From positions 372,001 through 436,000 of the forward strand of contig JAXGZG010000001.1 in NCBI GenBank assembly GCA_040771825.1: a stretch of DNA of 64,000 nucleotides. Direction: 5' to 3'. The position numbers and the translations under genes are program-made. How positions within the stretch are numbered: position 1 is the stretch's first letter; every line of letters begins with the position of its first letter. This document shows, one piece after another, positions 37,451 to 47,377 of this stretch. A model generated the notes under the pieces. The model searched no databases. It was not told the DNA's origin and saw only the letters and a list, made by a program, of their open reading frames with translations. The DNA is from JAXGZG01 sp040771825. Lineage in GTDB: Bacteria > Bacillota > Sulfobacillia > Fermentithermobacillales > Fermentithermobacillaceae.

Positions 37451-40400
37451 TTGACGCAAGCGAATGGAACAGACCTACGCTTGATTGAGGCAGGATTTCC
37501 CTGCCATCAGGTGGGTGCAGAGACGAAGAGAGAACGGGATACGGGCAGGGCTCCCCCGACACATCGACTTCACGTGTGGTGGGCTCGCCGTCCGCTGACG
37601 GCGAGTAGAGCGGCCGTATTAGCCTCTCTCCTGCCCGCTGATACGGATCCCGACTGGTTCCTTAGGCAGCTGGGCATAGAGAAGACCGTGGCTATGGTGA
37701 ATGGGGAGCCGTGGCTTCTTCTTGGACCAGTCATTCGGAAGATTTCAAAAGACCCCGTAGGCGGGCATTGGTTAACAGTTGATGCACGCGTCAAGCGATT
37801 ACTCGAGCGGGAACAGGAGCGGCGCGCTGCACGTCGCCAACTTATTCGCTCTGTTTGTGAACGGACCGCGCCATGGCAGGAAAACGAGATCATTCGTAGA
37901 TGGGCGGCGGAGGTCACGCCGTTCCCTGAGACCCTCCCCGCGGTGGGGGAGTGCTTGGCCGTCAGGCGCGTGGTAGCCGACCCGTTCCACACGAATTCGA
38001 GACTAGAACTGAGGGATTCCGGTGGGCTCGGTCCAGCTGGGGAAGCGTTCCGCTGGGACGAGGAGGAGCTCTATGGCTATGGGCGCGCATACGAACGAAT
38101 GCCTGATGCCCCTTCTAGGCAGTTCACAGTCCTTGACCCAACTGCAGGCGGGGGTTCCATTCCCTTAGAGGCCCTCCGGCTTGGGCATCGCGTACTTGCA
38201 AACGATCTCAACCCCGTGTCCACCATAATCCTGTTGACGACAGTTGATTACCCACTACGATATGGTAAAGGACTTGTGCCGCCTATTCGTTACTGGGCTG
38301 AGAAGATGACATCTCGCGTAGAAAGTCAACTCAGCCCCTATTTCCCTCGCATGGGGGTTCTTCCTGGGGGCGAAAAGGCTGTCCTCGAAGCCCACATAAA
38401 GGCTACCGGTGTCCCCGCGGATCCCTATGACTATGAAGAGCCCGTTGATTACCTCTACTGCCGTCAAGTAACCTGCCCGCGCTGTGGGGGAGAGGCTCCT
38501 CTACTCAATACCTCCTGGCTTTCAAAGACTGGGCAAAAGTGGGCAGTGCGAGTTATTCCCGATGGAAGCCCGCGAGGGGGTAAGGTTAAGTTCGAACCGT
38601 ATAGAGTGGCAAAGGGAAGAAATCCAGCAGGAGCTGACCCGGACTTCTCAACCGTAAATCGTGGAGTGGGCACCTGCATCCATTGTCGACAGGCTATCAG
38701 CTCGGACGAAATCAAAGCCCAGGCACGCGGTGAGTCAGTTCACGGTACGTGGAAGGACCGGCTATACTGCGTTGTGGCCGTACGTCATCAGCCCAAACTA
38801 AACAAACACGGAAATGTGCAGCTCTACAAGTCGGGAGAACGCAAGGGTGAGATCAAGACGGAGAAAATTGTCTTCTTCAGATCTCCGAACGACACGGATC
38901 TCGAGGCTCTCGCTAAGGCTGAAGCGAAGCTGAAGGAGCGGTGGGCAGAGTGGGAGGCCGAAGATCTGATCCCCACTGAGCGGATACCAAGAGGGCATAA
39001 GACAGTCGAGCCCTTGCGTGTTGGAATAGAGCGCTGGTGCGATATGTTCACGCCACGACAGTTGCTTGGACACCTAACCCTTGTGGAGGAACTCAACAGG
39101 CTTAAGCCCAAGATTATTGGGGAACTGGGATTTGATCGTGGTCGGGCGGTCATTACGTACCTGCAATTCGTCATAGACAAGTGTGTTGACTATAATAGCC
39201 GCCAGACGAGATGGATACCGCAACGTCGCTCGGTGTCAGGCACTTTTGGCCGCCATGACTTCTCTCTGAAATGGACGTTCGGCGAGATTGTCTTCTCGGG
39301 GCCTCATTCTGGAGTTGCATGGGCCCTTTCCCAGGTGGTTGACGCCTACTCTGGAATCGCTGAACTGGTTGAACCATTGACACACAGACTTGCGGGTAGA
39401 GAGCCTCCGGTGCGGATTACATGTGGTAGTGCAGCAAGTCTGGATGTTCCAGATAGGTCGGTCGATCTCATCTGTATGGATCCTCCGTACTATAACAACG
39501 TCCAGTACGCAGAGTTGTCTGATTTCTACTATGTGTGGCAACGTAGGTCGCTTGAAGATCTCTACCCGGACATATACTATCGCCGATTGACTAACAAGGC
39601 CGATGAAGCTGTGGCAAATCCAGCTCGAGATGGCTCAGGCGCTGCCGCAACTGAGGCGTATGAAGGCTTCATGAAGGATATCCTAAGAGATTGTAATCGT
39701 GTGCTAAAGGACGACGGCCTACTGACGATGATGTTTACGCACAAGACCCAAAGCGCATGGGAGGCCCTAACCGAATCACTCATTCAAAACGGATGGATCA
39801 TCACGGGAGCGTTCCCTGTTGAATCGGAGTTCGAGAATTCGCAGCACATTATGGACAATGCCTCTGCGGCAAGCTCAATTTTCCTGTCTTGCCGCAAGCG
39901 GCCGTCGACCGAAGAAACGGTCCTGTCTACCTGGACCGGGTTTGGTGGAACGGGTGTGTCACAGAAGGTTCGCGCTGCCGTTACTCAAGGGCTTCACGAT
40001 TTCGAACCACTTGACCTTAACCCCGTCGACGAGATGGTAGCTAGCTATGGTAGAGCCCTCAAGGTATTGTCAGAAGCATGGCCGGTCATTGACGGCGACG
40101 AGATGGTCAGCCCACGCAGGGCCATGGATGAAGCCAGCGCCGTAGTCTCAGAACACCGCATAGCCAAAATGACGGACGGCCGGCTTAGCGTGGATAATCT
40201 GGGCTCCGAGACCGCAATGGCTTTGACCCTCTACGGTCTGTTCGGCCTTGGGTACTTCGCTTACGATCAAGCACTGAACATATCGCGTTCTTTGGGAATC
40301 GGGCTAGAGTCAAAACCGGCTGGATACGCGGTGGGCCGCAAGATTATCGGGATTAACACCGAACTTCCATCGCGAGCGACTCCAAGGGCGGGCCAGAGAG

Positions 40401-40717
40401 GTCGGTATAGCGAAGGGCAGGGCTATTTCGCCCCACTAGTTCGTAGAGGCTCCAAGCTGCGCTTGGTCTTGCCTTCTGAACGCAATCAGCAGCGTCTCGA
40501 TAACCCTCAGACCGAATGGGATCTGCTCCAGGGCTTGATCATGGCTTTCCGGGAGGGAGATACCACGGTCGCTCGTTCTTATCTGGCGAACCACGCGGGC
40601 GATCGAACGCAAGTAGTACTCGATCTTCTCTCGGTATGGACATCGCACGCGATCGACGAGTCGAATCGTGAGGAAGGCAAAGTCATGCTTTTCGGTTTGA
40701 GACAACGAAAGAGCTAG
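37451..40717 (+). CDS. DUF1156 adenine-specific DNA methylase
   Basis: A 1088-residue amino-methyltransferase of the DUF1156 (COG1743) type. SAM-binding motif I is DPTAGGGSIPLEALRLGH (about 229), the catalytic motif is DPPYYNNVQYAEL (about 677), and a zinc-ribbon insertion has CPRCGG (about 341) and CIHC (about 407). The N-terminal LHVWWARRPLTASRAA is the DUF1156 signature. It should methylate adenine N6 to mark self DNA. The start is the TTG at 37451 with GGAGGG 6 bases upstream. It ends 12 bases before the helicase gene. Confidence 0.92.
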   Translation: MTQANGTDLRLIEAGFPCHQVGAETKRERDTGRAPPTHRLHVWWARRPLTASRAAVLASLLPADTDPDWFLRQLGIEKTVAMVNGEPWLLLGPVIRKISKDPVGGHWLTVDARVKRLLEREQERRAARRQLIRSVCERTAPWQENEIIRRWAAEVTPFPETLPAVGECLAVRRVVADPFHTNSRLELRDSGGLGPAGEAFRWDEEELYGYGRAYERMPDAPSRQFTVLDPTAGGGSIPLEALRLGHRVLANDLNPVSTIILLTTVDYPLRYGKGLVPPIRYWAEKMTSRVESQLSPYFPRMGVLPGGEKAVLEAHIKATGVPADPYDYEEPVDYLYCRQVTCPRCGGEAPLLNTSWLSKTGQKWAVRVIPDGSPRGGKVKFEPYRVAKGRNPAGADPDFSTVNRGVGTCIHCRQAISSDEIKAQARGESVHGTWKDRLYCVVAVRHQPKLNKHGNVQLYKSGERKGEIKTEKIVFFRSPNDTDLEALAKAEAKLKERWAEWEAEDLIPTERIPRGHKTVEPLRVGIERWCDMFTPRQLLGHLTLVEELNRLKPKIIGELGFDRGRAVITYLQFVIDKCVDYNSRQTRWIPQRRSVSGTFGRHDFSLKWTFGEIVFSGPHSGVAWALSQVVDAYSGIAELVEPLTHRLAGREPPVRITCGSAASLDVPDRSVDLICMDPPYYNNVQYAELSDFYYVWQRRSLEDLYPDIYYRRLTNKADEAVANPARDGSGAAATEAYEGFMKDILRDCNRVLKDDGLLTMMFTHKTQSAWEALTESLIQNGWIITGAFPVESEFENSQHIMDNASAASSIFLSCRKRPSTEETVLSTWTGFGGTGVSQKVRAAVTQGLHDFEPLDLNPVDEMVASYGRALKVLSEAWPVIDGDEMVSPRRAMDEASAVVSEHRIAKMTDGRLSVDNLGSETAMALTLYGLFGLGYFAYDQALNISRSLGIGLESKPAGYAVGRKIIGINTELPSRATPRAGQRGRYSEGQGYFAPLVRRGSKLRLVLPSERNQQRLDNPQTEWDLLQGLIMAFREGDTTVARSYLANHAGDRTQVVLDLLSVWTSHAIDESNREEGKVMLFGLRQRKS

Positions 40718-40729
40718 GAGTGAGGTAAG

Positions 40730-43700
40730 GTGTCCAACCTGTCAGGATCGCAAGAGGGCGGCCTCAGGAGTCACGATTGGCTGTTGTCGTACAGGACATC
40801 TTCCACCATCATTGATGGCAGGCCTGTGGACATGCTCCACGATTTCTACATCCCCGCCCTTAGGCTGTCCGTTGGCTACGATCGTGTGGCTGGGTACTTC
40901 CGCTCCTCATCACTAGCAGCGGCCTCTCTTGGTTTTTCGGCTTTTGTGGGCAAGAAAGGGCTCATGCGCCTTGTTGTTGGGGCAGACCTCGAAGTCGAAG
41001 ATGTCAGGGCCATTCTCCACGGGGACTCGGAGCGTCTTGAGCGTCAGCTGAGCCATGAGCTGGAGGGTGCGGAATCGTGGCCGGAGTCGGTTCGCGATGG
41101 TGTTACCTTGTTAGGTTGGATGGTAGCAAACGGTTATCTAGAAGTCAGAGTTGCGTTTCGGGTTCATGGCGATACTGGTGAACCTATTTCATACGAGTCC
41201 GTAGAGGACGGTTACGTTCATGAGAAATGGTTTGTTCTGAAAGATGAGTATGGCAACCGACTATACGGCTCAGGCACACTCAACGAGTCGAAAACGGCTT
41301 TCATGTTGAATGCGGAGAACGTAGACATACATTGCGATTGGCACGGCCAAAGAGATAGACGCCGGGTTGACGATGCTGCCTTTGCTTTTGAGGATCTATG
41401 GGAGGGCCGTGTACCGCATGTTCCGGTACTGACCTTACCTGATGCGGTGAAGAAGAGGCTGATCGTATTAACTGAGGGCGTAAGCAGGCCTACAGAGGTG
41501 GATGGAACCAGTGAGGCCAAACCGATTGCGGAACCACCGTCCGCTATGGAGCGATTGCGTTGTGCGGTCATCAGAGATGCCCCCCGAATGCCTGGTGGGA
41601 GGTTTGTGGGCCTCTATACGGCGCCTGTTGAGCCTTGGCCTCACCAGGAGGTCGTTGTCAGAAGGCTGGTGCAGACTTGGCCTTACTCCTATCTTCTGTG
41701 TGATGAGGTTGGTCTAGGAAAGACCATTGAGGCCGGCTTGGCGTTTCGTTGCCTGAACCTATCAGGAATGGCGAAGCGGATCCTGGTTGCACCCCCCGCT
41801 GGGCTAGCAAAGCAGTGGCATCGTGAGATGCAGTCTAAGGTGTTGATGAGGTTCGGAAGGGTTTTGACCGGGGCTACCACGCGGCACGAGTATCTTGCGC
41901 CAGTTCATGAGGAGTGTCCTGCCAGTTCACCCTTTGACCCGGATCTGGTGATCGTATCAACAGGGGTTATGGTGAGGGCGGACAGACAGAAGGCGTTGCG
42001 CTCGGCTCGTCCTTACGATCTCGCCTTGGTCGACGAAGCTCATGCTCTTCGGAGACGAAATCCCGTTGCCTCAACCGTGGCCCACCCTGACTATGGAGTG
42101 CTTTATACTGTAGTCCGAGATCTGCTTAAGAGAAAGTCCAAAAGTCTTTGGTTGGCCACTGCTACCCCCATGCAGATTGACCCTATCGAAGTGTGCGATC
42201 TTCTCGCACTCACTGGTCGCATAGGGGCTTTTCAGCATGACCCGGGACTTACTTTGGGCTACTACAGGGTTCTACAGAGGCTGGTCCAAGGTGGTCAGCC
42301 CTTAGCTGACGAGTGGGCATTCGTCCGTGAAAGCGTAGGATCGATCAGGAAACAGGATCCGTTATACTGGAACCTCCTGGAAGAATACCTCATCGATGGG
42401 CGGATTAGGCATTCGACTCATCAGTGGATTGTGCATGGGCAGACACCCATTAGAAGTGACAGGCGCGATATGCTGAGGCTCATCTTTGCCGCTGCACCAC
42501 TATCCCGAACGATGATGAGGCACACAAGGGCCCTACTGGAAATCTACCATGAGAAAGGGCAGCTAGGTGGCAATCTCGCCAGGCGTACCGTCCTTGGTCT
42601 GCCGGAGATCAGGTTTTCCGATCTTGAAAACGAAGTTTATCGTGGTCTGGAGGAGTACTGCAAGGGATTAGGTGAGCAGATATCTCAAGCCAGCACCGAC
42701 ATTCAGACTCGACACGCCCTGGGGTTCTTCAAAAGCTTCCTGCGCCTGAGGTTTGCCTCAAGCTTTTACGCTTTGCATCAAACCCTCATAAGAAGGCTCA
42801 AAAAGATCCAGGCCACCATCGACTTCGGTGTTCTTCAAGACCAAGACACAGAAGATGAGCCTGCCGCTTACTTCTTAACTGACATGGTGGTGGGTCAGGA
42901 GGACGAGGATGATGAACGTGAGACTAGCGCTCTTCTGAAGGGCCGAACTTTCAAGGACCTCGAATGGGAGAAAAGCGAAGTAGAATCCATGATTGCTTTG
43001 CTAGAACGTTTGCCGGACAGGTCCTCGAAGATGGTGTCATTCCTCAAGGCCCTAGATCAGAGACGCGAAGCCGCATCGTCTAGATTTCGGCAGACCGTCG
43101 TGTTTACCCGGTTCTACGACACACTTGTTGACATAGTAAGACAACTGTTGTGGCTTAATCCGACCATATCCATAGCGTCTTACTCAGGTCGAGGCGGCGC
43201 TATCTATGACAAAGTGGCTGGAGAAATGGTGCAAATCGATCGAGACAGAGTAAAGGAAGGCTTTCTACGCGGCGAGATTGACGTGTTGATCTGCACTGAT
43301 GCTGCCGCCGAGGGATTGAACCTGCAGACTGCTGATCTTCTCATAAACTTCGACCTGGGATGGAACCCAATGAAGGTCGAGCAAAGGATTGGACGAATCG
43401 ACAGAATTGGTCAGAAGCATTCGAACCTTACGGTTCTGAACCTCTGCTACTATGGGAGCGCAGAAGAAATCGTGTACGGCCGGCTTCTTGCCAGATTACA
43501 ACAAGCCAATATCATCGTTGGTACACAACAGGTCTCGCTACTGCCTGTAACGGAAGATGACTTTGCTGCCTTAGCTGACGGGACTCTCTCGCCTGAGGAG
43601 TTGGAGGAGAGGGCGCAAGAAAGGTTAGTCGAACAGCAGGGAAGAGTCGCGACTATGGAGATACCGCCACAAGATCTCTACGACATGTACGTGCGCGAAG

Positions 43701-44656
43701 CCAAATCGCGACAAAGTGAACCTATCCCAATAAGATTGGAGGATATTTCTGCGGCCATTTCGGAATCGGAGTACCTTCAAAATTTGGGGTGCACCGTGTC
43801 GGTCTCAGAGGGTAGTCCAATAGTGCGTCTGCGCGGCATCGAGGGAGTGCAGGACGGAACGATCCTGACAACCTCTCGCAGCCTATACGAAAGCGGACTG
43901 AGAGAGCCGGGACGTGTTCACTTCGCTTCCTACGGCGATCCATGTTTTGAAGCTGTGTTGTCTCAAATCGGTAGGTTCGAGATGCCGCCTTGCATTCGCA
44001 GAGTGTCGGTGCCAATTCCTGAGATGGACGCGGAGATGGTCTGCTACGGAGTGGTATGTCGTACGCCAGGCGGGCAACGCCAGGTAAAGTCGATTCAAGG
44101 CTGGCGTGATCTGGACAGGCTAGATCTAGCCATAGATGACAGCATTACCGAAGAAGACCTCAATGGGATAAGGTGGGCGCTGACTGTCAAGGTGGCTCAG
44201 GAGACCCTCCCATACCTCACGGCCGGCCAGATCGAGGATGCAAACAACCAAGCCGCGTTGGCTCAGCAGGTGCTGACAGTATCCATAGCAGCCGGACTCC
44301 TGCGGAAGGAAGCGGATCAAATAGGGGATACAGCTCTATTCTGGCCTAATGCGAAGCAGTTGGAGGAGCGAATCGAAAACGGTGAGACTCCGCTCATCGT
44401 TCTTGATTCGCAGACCTTAAAGCCGGCTGAGAAACACCTGCTCTTTGCGGTTCGCATTCCCATCATGAGCGATACAGTATCCTACACTCCTCCGGCAGTC
44501 TTGGCTAAGGCTGCCATCCATCACGCTTTCAGATTGGCAGATGGGATGAGGGAAAGGAAGAGCGAGCTTACGCTCGGGACGATGATATCCAGGTTGCTAC
44601 AGGAAGCCCGGGCGACTGCCAGAAAGATGGACTGGGCCCATGGCGGGGCATCTTGA
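40730..44656 (+). CDS. SNF2-type helicase with N-terminal phospholipase D-like domain
   Basis: A 1308-residue fusion. The PLD-like domain (about 35-195) has HEK (H164, K166) and GSGTLNES (N185). The SNF2 motor follows: CDEVGLGKTIEAGL (Walker A about 330), LVDEAHALRR (DEAH about 436), and in the second lobe TDAAAEGLNLQTADLLINFD and RIGRIDRIGQ. About 300 C-terminal residues are unassigned. This architecture resembles DISARM DrmD-like and DUF1156-associated helicases. Only one PLD half-site is visible, so a nuclease would need to dimerise. Start at a GTG with AGGAGTG upstream. Confidence 0.9.
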   Translation: MSNLSGSQEGGLRSHDWLLSYRTSSTIIDGRPVDMLHDFYIPALRLSVGYDRVAGYFRSSSLAAASLGFSAFVGKKGLMRLVVGADLEVEDVRAILHGDSERLERQLSHELEGAESWPESVRDGVTLLGWMVANGYLEVRVAFRVHGDTGEPISYESVEDGYVHEKWFVLKDEYGNRLYGSGTLNESKTAFMLNAENVDIHCDWHGQRDRRRVDDAAFAFEDLWEGRVPHVPVLTLPDAVKKRLIVLTEGVSRPTEVDGTSEAKPIAEPPSAMERLRCAVIRDAPRMPGGRFVGLYTAPVEPWPHQEVVVRRLVQTWPYSYLLCDEVGLGKTIEAGLAFRCLNLSGMAKRILVAPPAGLAKQWHREMQSKVLMRFGRVLTGATTRHEYLAPVHEECPASSPFDPDLVIVSTGVMVRADRQKALRSARPYDLALVDEAHALRRRNPVASTVAHPDYGVLYTVVRDLLKRKSKSLWLATATPMQIDPIEVCDLLALTGRIGAFQHDPGLTLGYYRVLQRLVQGGQPLADEWAFVRESVGSIRKQDPLYWNLLEEYLIDGRIRHSTHQWIVHGQTPIRSDRRDMLRLIFAAAPLSRTMMRHTRALLEIYHEKGQLGGNLARRTVLGLPEIRFSDLENEVYRGLEEYCKGLGEQISQASTDIQTRHALGFFKSFLRLRFASSFYALHQTLIRRLKKIQATIDFGVLQDQDTEDEPAAYFLTDMVVGQEDEDDERETSALLKGRTFKDLEWEKSEVESMIALLERLPDRSSKMVSFLKALDQRREAASSRFRQTVVFTRFYDTLVDIVRQLLWLNPTISIASYSGRGGAIYDKVAGEMVQIDRDRVKEGFLRGEIDVLICTDAAAEGLNLQTADLLINFDLGWNPMKVEQRIGRIDRIGQKHSNLTVLNLCYYGSAEEIVYGRLLARLQQANIIVGTQQVSLLPVTEDDFAALADGTLSPEELEERAQERLVEQQGRVATMEIPPQDLYDMYVREAKSRQSEPIPIRLEDISAAISESEYLQNLGCTVSVSEGSPIVRLRGIEGVQDGTILTTSRSLYESGLREPGRVHFASYGDPCFEAVLSQIGRFEMPPCIRRVSVPIPEMDAEMVCYGVVCRTPGGQRQVKSIQGWRDLDRLDLAIDDSITEEDLNGIRWALTVKVAQETLPYLTAGQIEDANNQAALAQQVLTVSIAAGLLRKEADQIGDTALFWPNAKQLEERIENGETPLIVLDSQTLKPAEKHLLFAVRIPIMSDTVSYTPPAVLAKAAIHHAFRLADGMRERKSELTLGTMISRLLQEARATARKMDWAHGGAS

Positions 44657-44980
44657 CGTCAGGATAGTTTGAGGGTTCGTCACTGTGGGTGTCCGTGAGC
44701 AGTCCGCGTGCCAGGCCTTTGAGCCCCCGCAGCATCCTACCGGGGAGAGTTCAAGTCCCTACTGTTGGATTCCGCCAAAGGCTGATCCGACTCTCGTGCC
44801 GACGAGTCTCACATTCTTGCGAGACCATACAAACGGTGCCCCAGGGATTCGTTCGAAGGCGGGGCAACTCAAGGTCCCTGTCGCGTTCCTGCGCGTTCTG
44901 TGGGCGGAACGAATTAGGTGGCGGATGCGATCATGTGAGAACTGGCTCAGCGCCAAGAACGGCCGAAGAGGAGGATCCTA
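44657..44980. other. Intergenic stretch before mcrB
   Basis: Some 324 bases between the helicase and McrB genes. Open frames of 98-117 codons here have no recognisable similarity. A GTTCAAGTCC element occurs at 44749-44758 but I could not fold a tRNA around it. Promoter for mcrBC may lie here. Confidence 0.4.
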
Positions 44981-47377
44981 ATGATAAACGCCGACAAGCT
45001 GACTGCGATTCTGGCCGAGTACAAGAAGGTTTTCGTCTCTAGGCAGTGGGGCGAAGAGAAGTACAAGTGGGAAGCGGTCAAACATTTTCAAGACAACTGG
45101 GATGTCAGCGCGCCTGATTTCGCAGAAATGCTCGTGCGGGCAACTAACAAGACCGGGAATTTGCTTGCATCCATGAACTATTACCCGCGAGGCATGCTCA
45201 GACAATTCGCTGGAGCCGACGCCGAAGCGGTTCGAGCAATGTTCATCAACCTTTATGATGAGACCAAAGATCTGGTAGGGCGGGTTGAGAAGTTTCAGTC
45301 CGACGCTAATGCGCTGAAAGACAGATATGACGATGGAACGTGGAAACAGCACTACCAGAATCCCAACTCGATTAGTACGTATCTTTGGCTTCGTTACCCC
45401 GATAAATACTATATATACAAATATTCCGAATGCCGCGCTACGGCGCGGGAGCTCGACAGCAGTTTTGTTCCTAAGCGAGGCGCATCCTCACGTAACCTCA
45501 TTGGCGGATTTGCACTCTGCGACGAGATTTCCAGACAACTGGCTACTGATACGGAGCTAGTGGAGATGTTAAGAGCCGCCATTACTGAAGAGTGCTATCC
45601 TGACCCCGAGTTGAAAACACTGACAATCGATATTTGCTATTATATCAGTCGCCACTATCCAAAACGGGTCTCCGAGGGTGCTTCCCAATGGTTTCCTCAC
45701 GATTACGCTCCGGGCATATCGGTGGATCAGTGGAGCGGGTTACTTTCGGACAAGTCTGTCTTCACGCCTGGCAGCCTAGAAATCGTAAAGCGTATGAAAG
45801 ACTACGGTGGAGCAGCCACGTTCAAACAGTTGTCTTTCAAATATGGAGAAACCGACAACTTCTACGATGCCGGGTCATCCTCTTTGGCAAAGCGCGTTGC
45901 CGAAAAAACCGGTTGCTCCGTCATGACTGATGAAACCGAGAACCCAAAATGGTGGCCTATTCTGTACGTGGGCAAACATGTGGACAATGAAGCGGAGGGC
46001 GTTTGCACGTGGAAACTGCGCGATGAATTGAGCGAGGCGCTAGACAAGGCCGACTTGTCATCAGTCAGGCTACACGCTGATAAGCCCACTGATAAAGCCG
46101 TTCGGAACTACTGGTGGTTGAACGCTAATCCGAAGATATGGAGTCTTTCCAGTTTGGATGTTGGAGGCGTACAAAGCTACAGCCTGTATAACGACAGCGG
46201 GAACAAACGCCGCATATTTCAGAACTTCCTTGATGCGGATGCGGGCGATCCCATAATTGGGTATGAGTCCAACCCGGTGAAGCAGGTAGTGGCACTTGCC
46301 AAGGTCTTGCAGAAGACTGATGGCGTAAGCCTATCGTTTGAGAAGGTTGAAAGCCTGGTAACCCCAATAGACTATGCAACTCTGAAAAATTACCCCGAGC
46401 TTGAGAGTATGGAGTATTTCATCAGCCCCCAAGGCAGCTTGTTCAAACTTACAAAGGAAGAGTATGACTTCATCATGGAGATAGTCCGTGACGACAACCC
46501 ACTTGCTCCGGTTGAGCCTATCGAGCCGTACTCCAGGGAATCGTTCTTAGGTGAAGTCTATATTACTGGGGAGAGTTTTGACGCCCTTGTATCATTGCTA
46601 AGGAACAAACAGAACCTGATTCTGCAAGGCGCACCAGGTGTTGGCAAGACTTTTGTGGCAAAACGCCTGGCCTATGCGATAATGGGGCGAAAAGATGACA
46701 GCCGGGTTGAGTTTGTGCAGTTCCATCAAAGCTATTCGTACGAGGATTTTGTTATGGGATATAAGCCTCGGGGTGATGGCTTTGAACTGCAATATGGGGT
46801 CTTCTACCGTTTTTGCCGGAAAGCAGCCAACCGCCCTGACTTGCCGTTCTTCTTCATAATCGATGAGATCAACCGTGGTAACATGAGCAAGATTTTCGGC
46901 GAGTTGCTCATGCTGATCGAGAGAGACTACCGCGGAACGAAGGCAACCCTCGCCTATAGCGGCATGCAGTTCGCGGTGCCGAAGAACCTGTATATTATCG
47001 GCATGATGAACACGGCCGATCGCAGCCTTGCTATGATCGACTATGCCTTGCGCAGGCGTTTCGGTTTTTTCGAAATGAACCCAGGCTTTGCCTCTGACGG
47101 CTTCAAGACCTATCAACAGAGTCTCGATGACGACACCCTTAATGTTCTGATCGATCTTATTAAGGAGTTGAACAAGGAGATTACCGCTGACGGTTCTCTA
47201 GGTTCAGGCTTTTGCATCGGGCACAGCTATTTCTGCGGGCGGACAGAATGTACGGACGAATGGCTGAAAGAGGTAGTCGAGTACGAGATTCTACCCATGC
47301 TGAAGGAGTACTGGTTTGATGAGCCAGCAAAGGTGCAGCGGTGGGGGAACATACTGCGCGGCGTTTTCAATGACTGA
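44981..47377 (+). CDS. mcrB: McrB-like AAA+ GTPase with EVE-like reader region
   Basis: A 798-residue McrB homologue. The AAA+ domain shows Walker A GAPGVGKTF (about 551-558), Walker B FFIIDEINRGN (about 627) and sensor GMMNTADRSLAMIDYALRRR (about 675), the McrB hallmark. The N-terminal half holds a helical domain plus a PUA/EVE-like segment (YWWLNANPKIW to IGYESNPVKQVVALA, about 375-435) that in related proteins reads modified bases. McrB forms a hexamer that activates McrC cleavage of modified DNA. AGGAGG lies 6 bases before the ATG. mcrC overlaps by 8 bases. Confidence 0.92.
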   Translation: MINADKLTAILAEYKKVFVSRQWGEEKYKWEAVKHFQDNWDVSAPDFAEMLVRATNKTGNLLASMNYYPRGMLRQFAGADAEAVRAMFINLYDETKDLVGRVEKFQSDANALKDRYDDGTWKQHYQNPNSISTYLWLRYPDKYYIYKYSECRATARELDSSFVPKRGASSRNLIGGFALCDEISRQLATDTELVEMLRAAITEECYPDPELKTLTIDICYYISRHYPKRVSEGASQWFPHDYAPGISVDQWSGLLSDKSVFTPGSLEIVKRMKDYGGAATFKQLSFKYGETDNFYDAGSSSLAKRVAEKTGCSVMTDETENPKWWPILYVGKHVDNEAEGVCTWKLRDELSEALDKADLSSVRLHADKPTDKAVRNYWWLNANPKIWSLSSLDVGGVQSYSLYNDSGNKRRIFQNFLDADAGDPIIGYESNPVKQVVALAKVLQKTDGVSLSFEKVESLVTPIDYATLKNYPELESMEYFISPQGSLFKLTKEEYDFIMEIVRDDNPLAPVEPIEPYSRESFLGEVYITGESFDALVSLLRNKQNLILQGAPGVGKTFVAKRLAYAIMGRKDDSRVEFVQFHQSYSYEDFVMGYKPRGDGFELQYGVFYRFCRKAANRPDLPFFFIIDEINRGNMSKIFGELLMLIERDYRGTKATLAYSGMQFAVPKNLYIIGMMNTADRSLAMIDYALRRRFGFFEMNPGFASDGFKTYQQSLDDDTLNVLIDLIKELNKEITADGSLGSGFCIGHSYFCGRTECTDEWLKEVVEYEILPMLKEYWFDEPAKVQRWGNILRGVFND

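Noticed and set aside
44700..44790. tRNA-like GTTCAAGTCC element with nearby CCGCCA
   Set aside because: The five base pairs expected around the T-loop do not form and no anticodon or D-arm could be folded.
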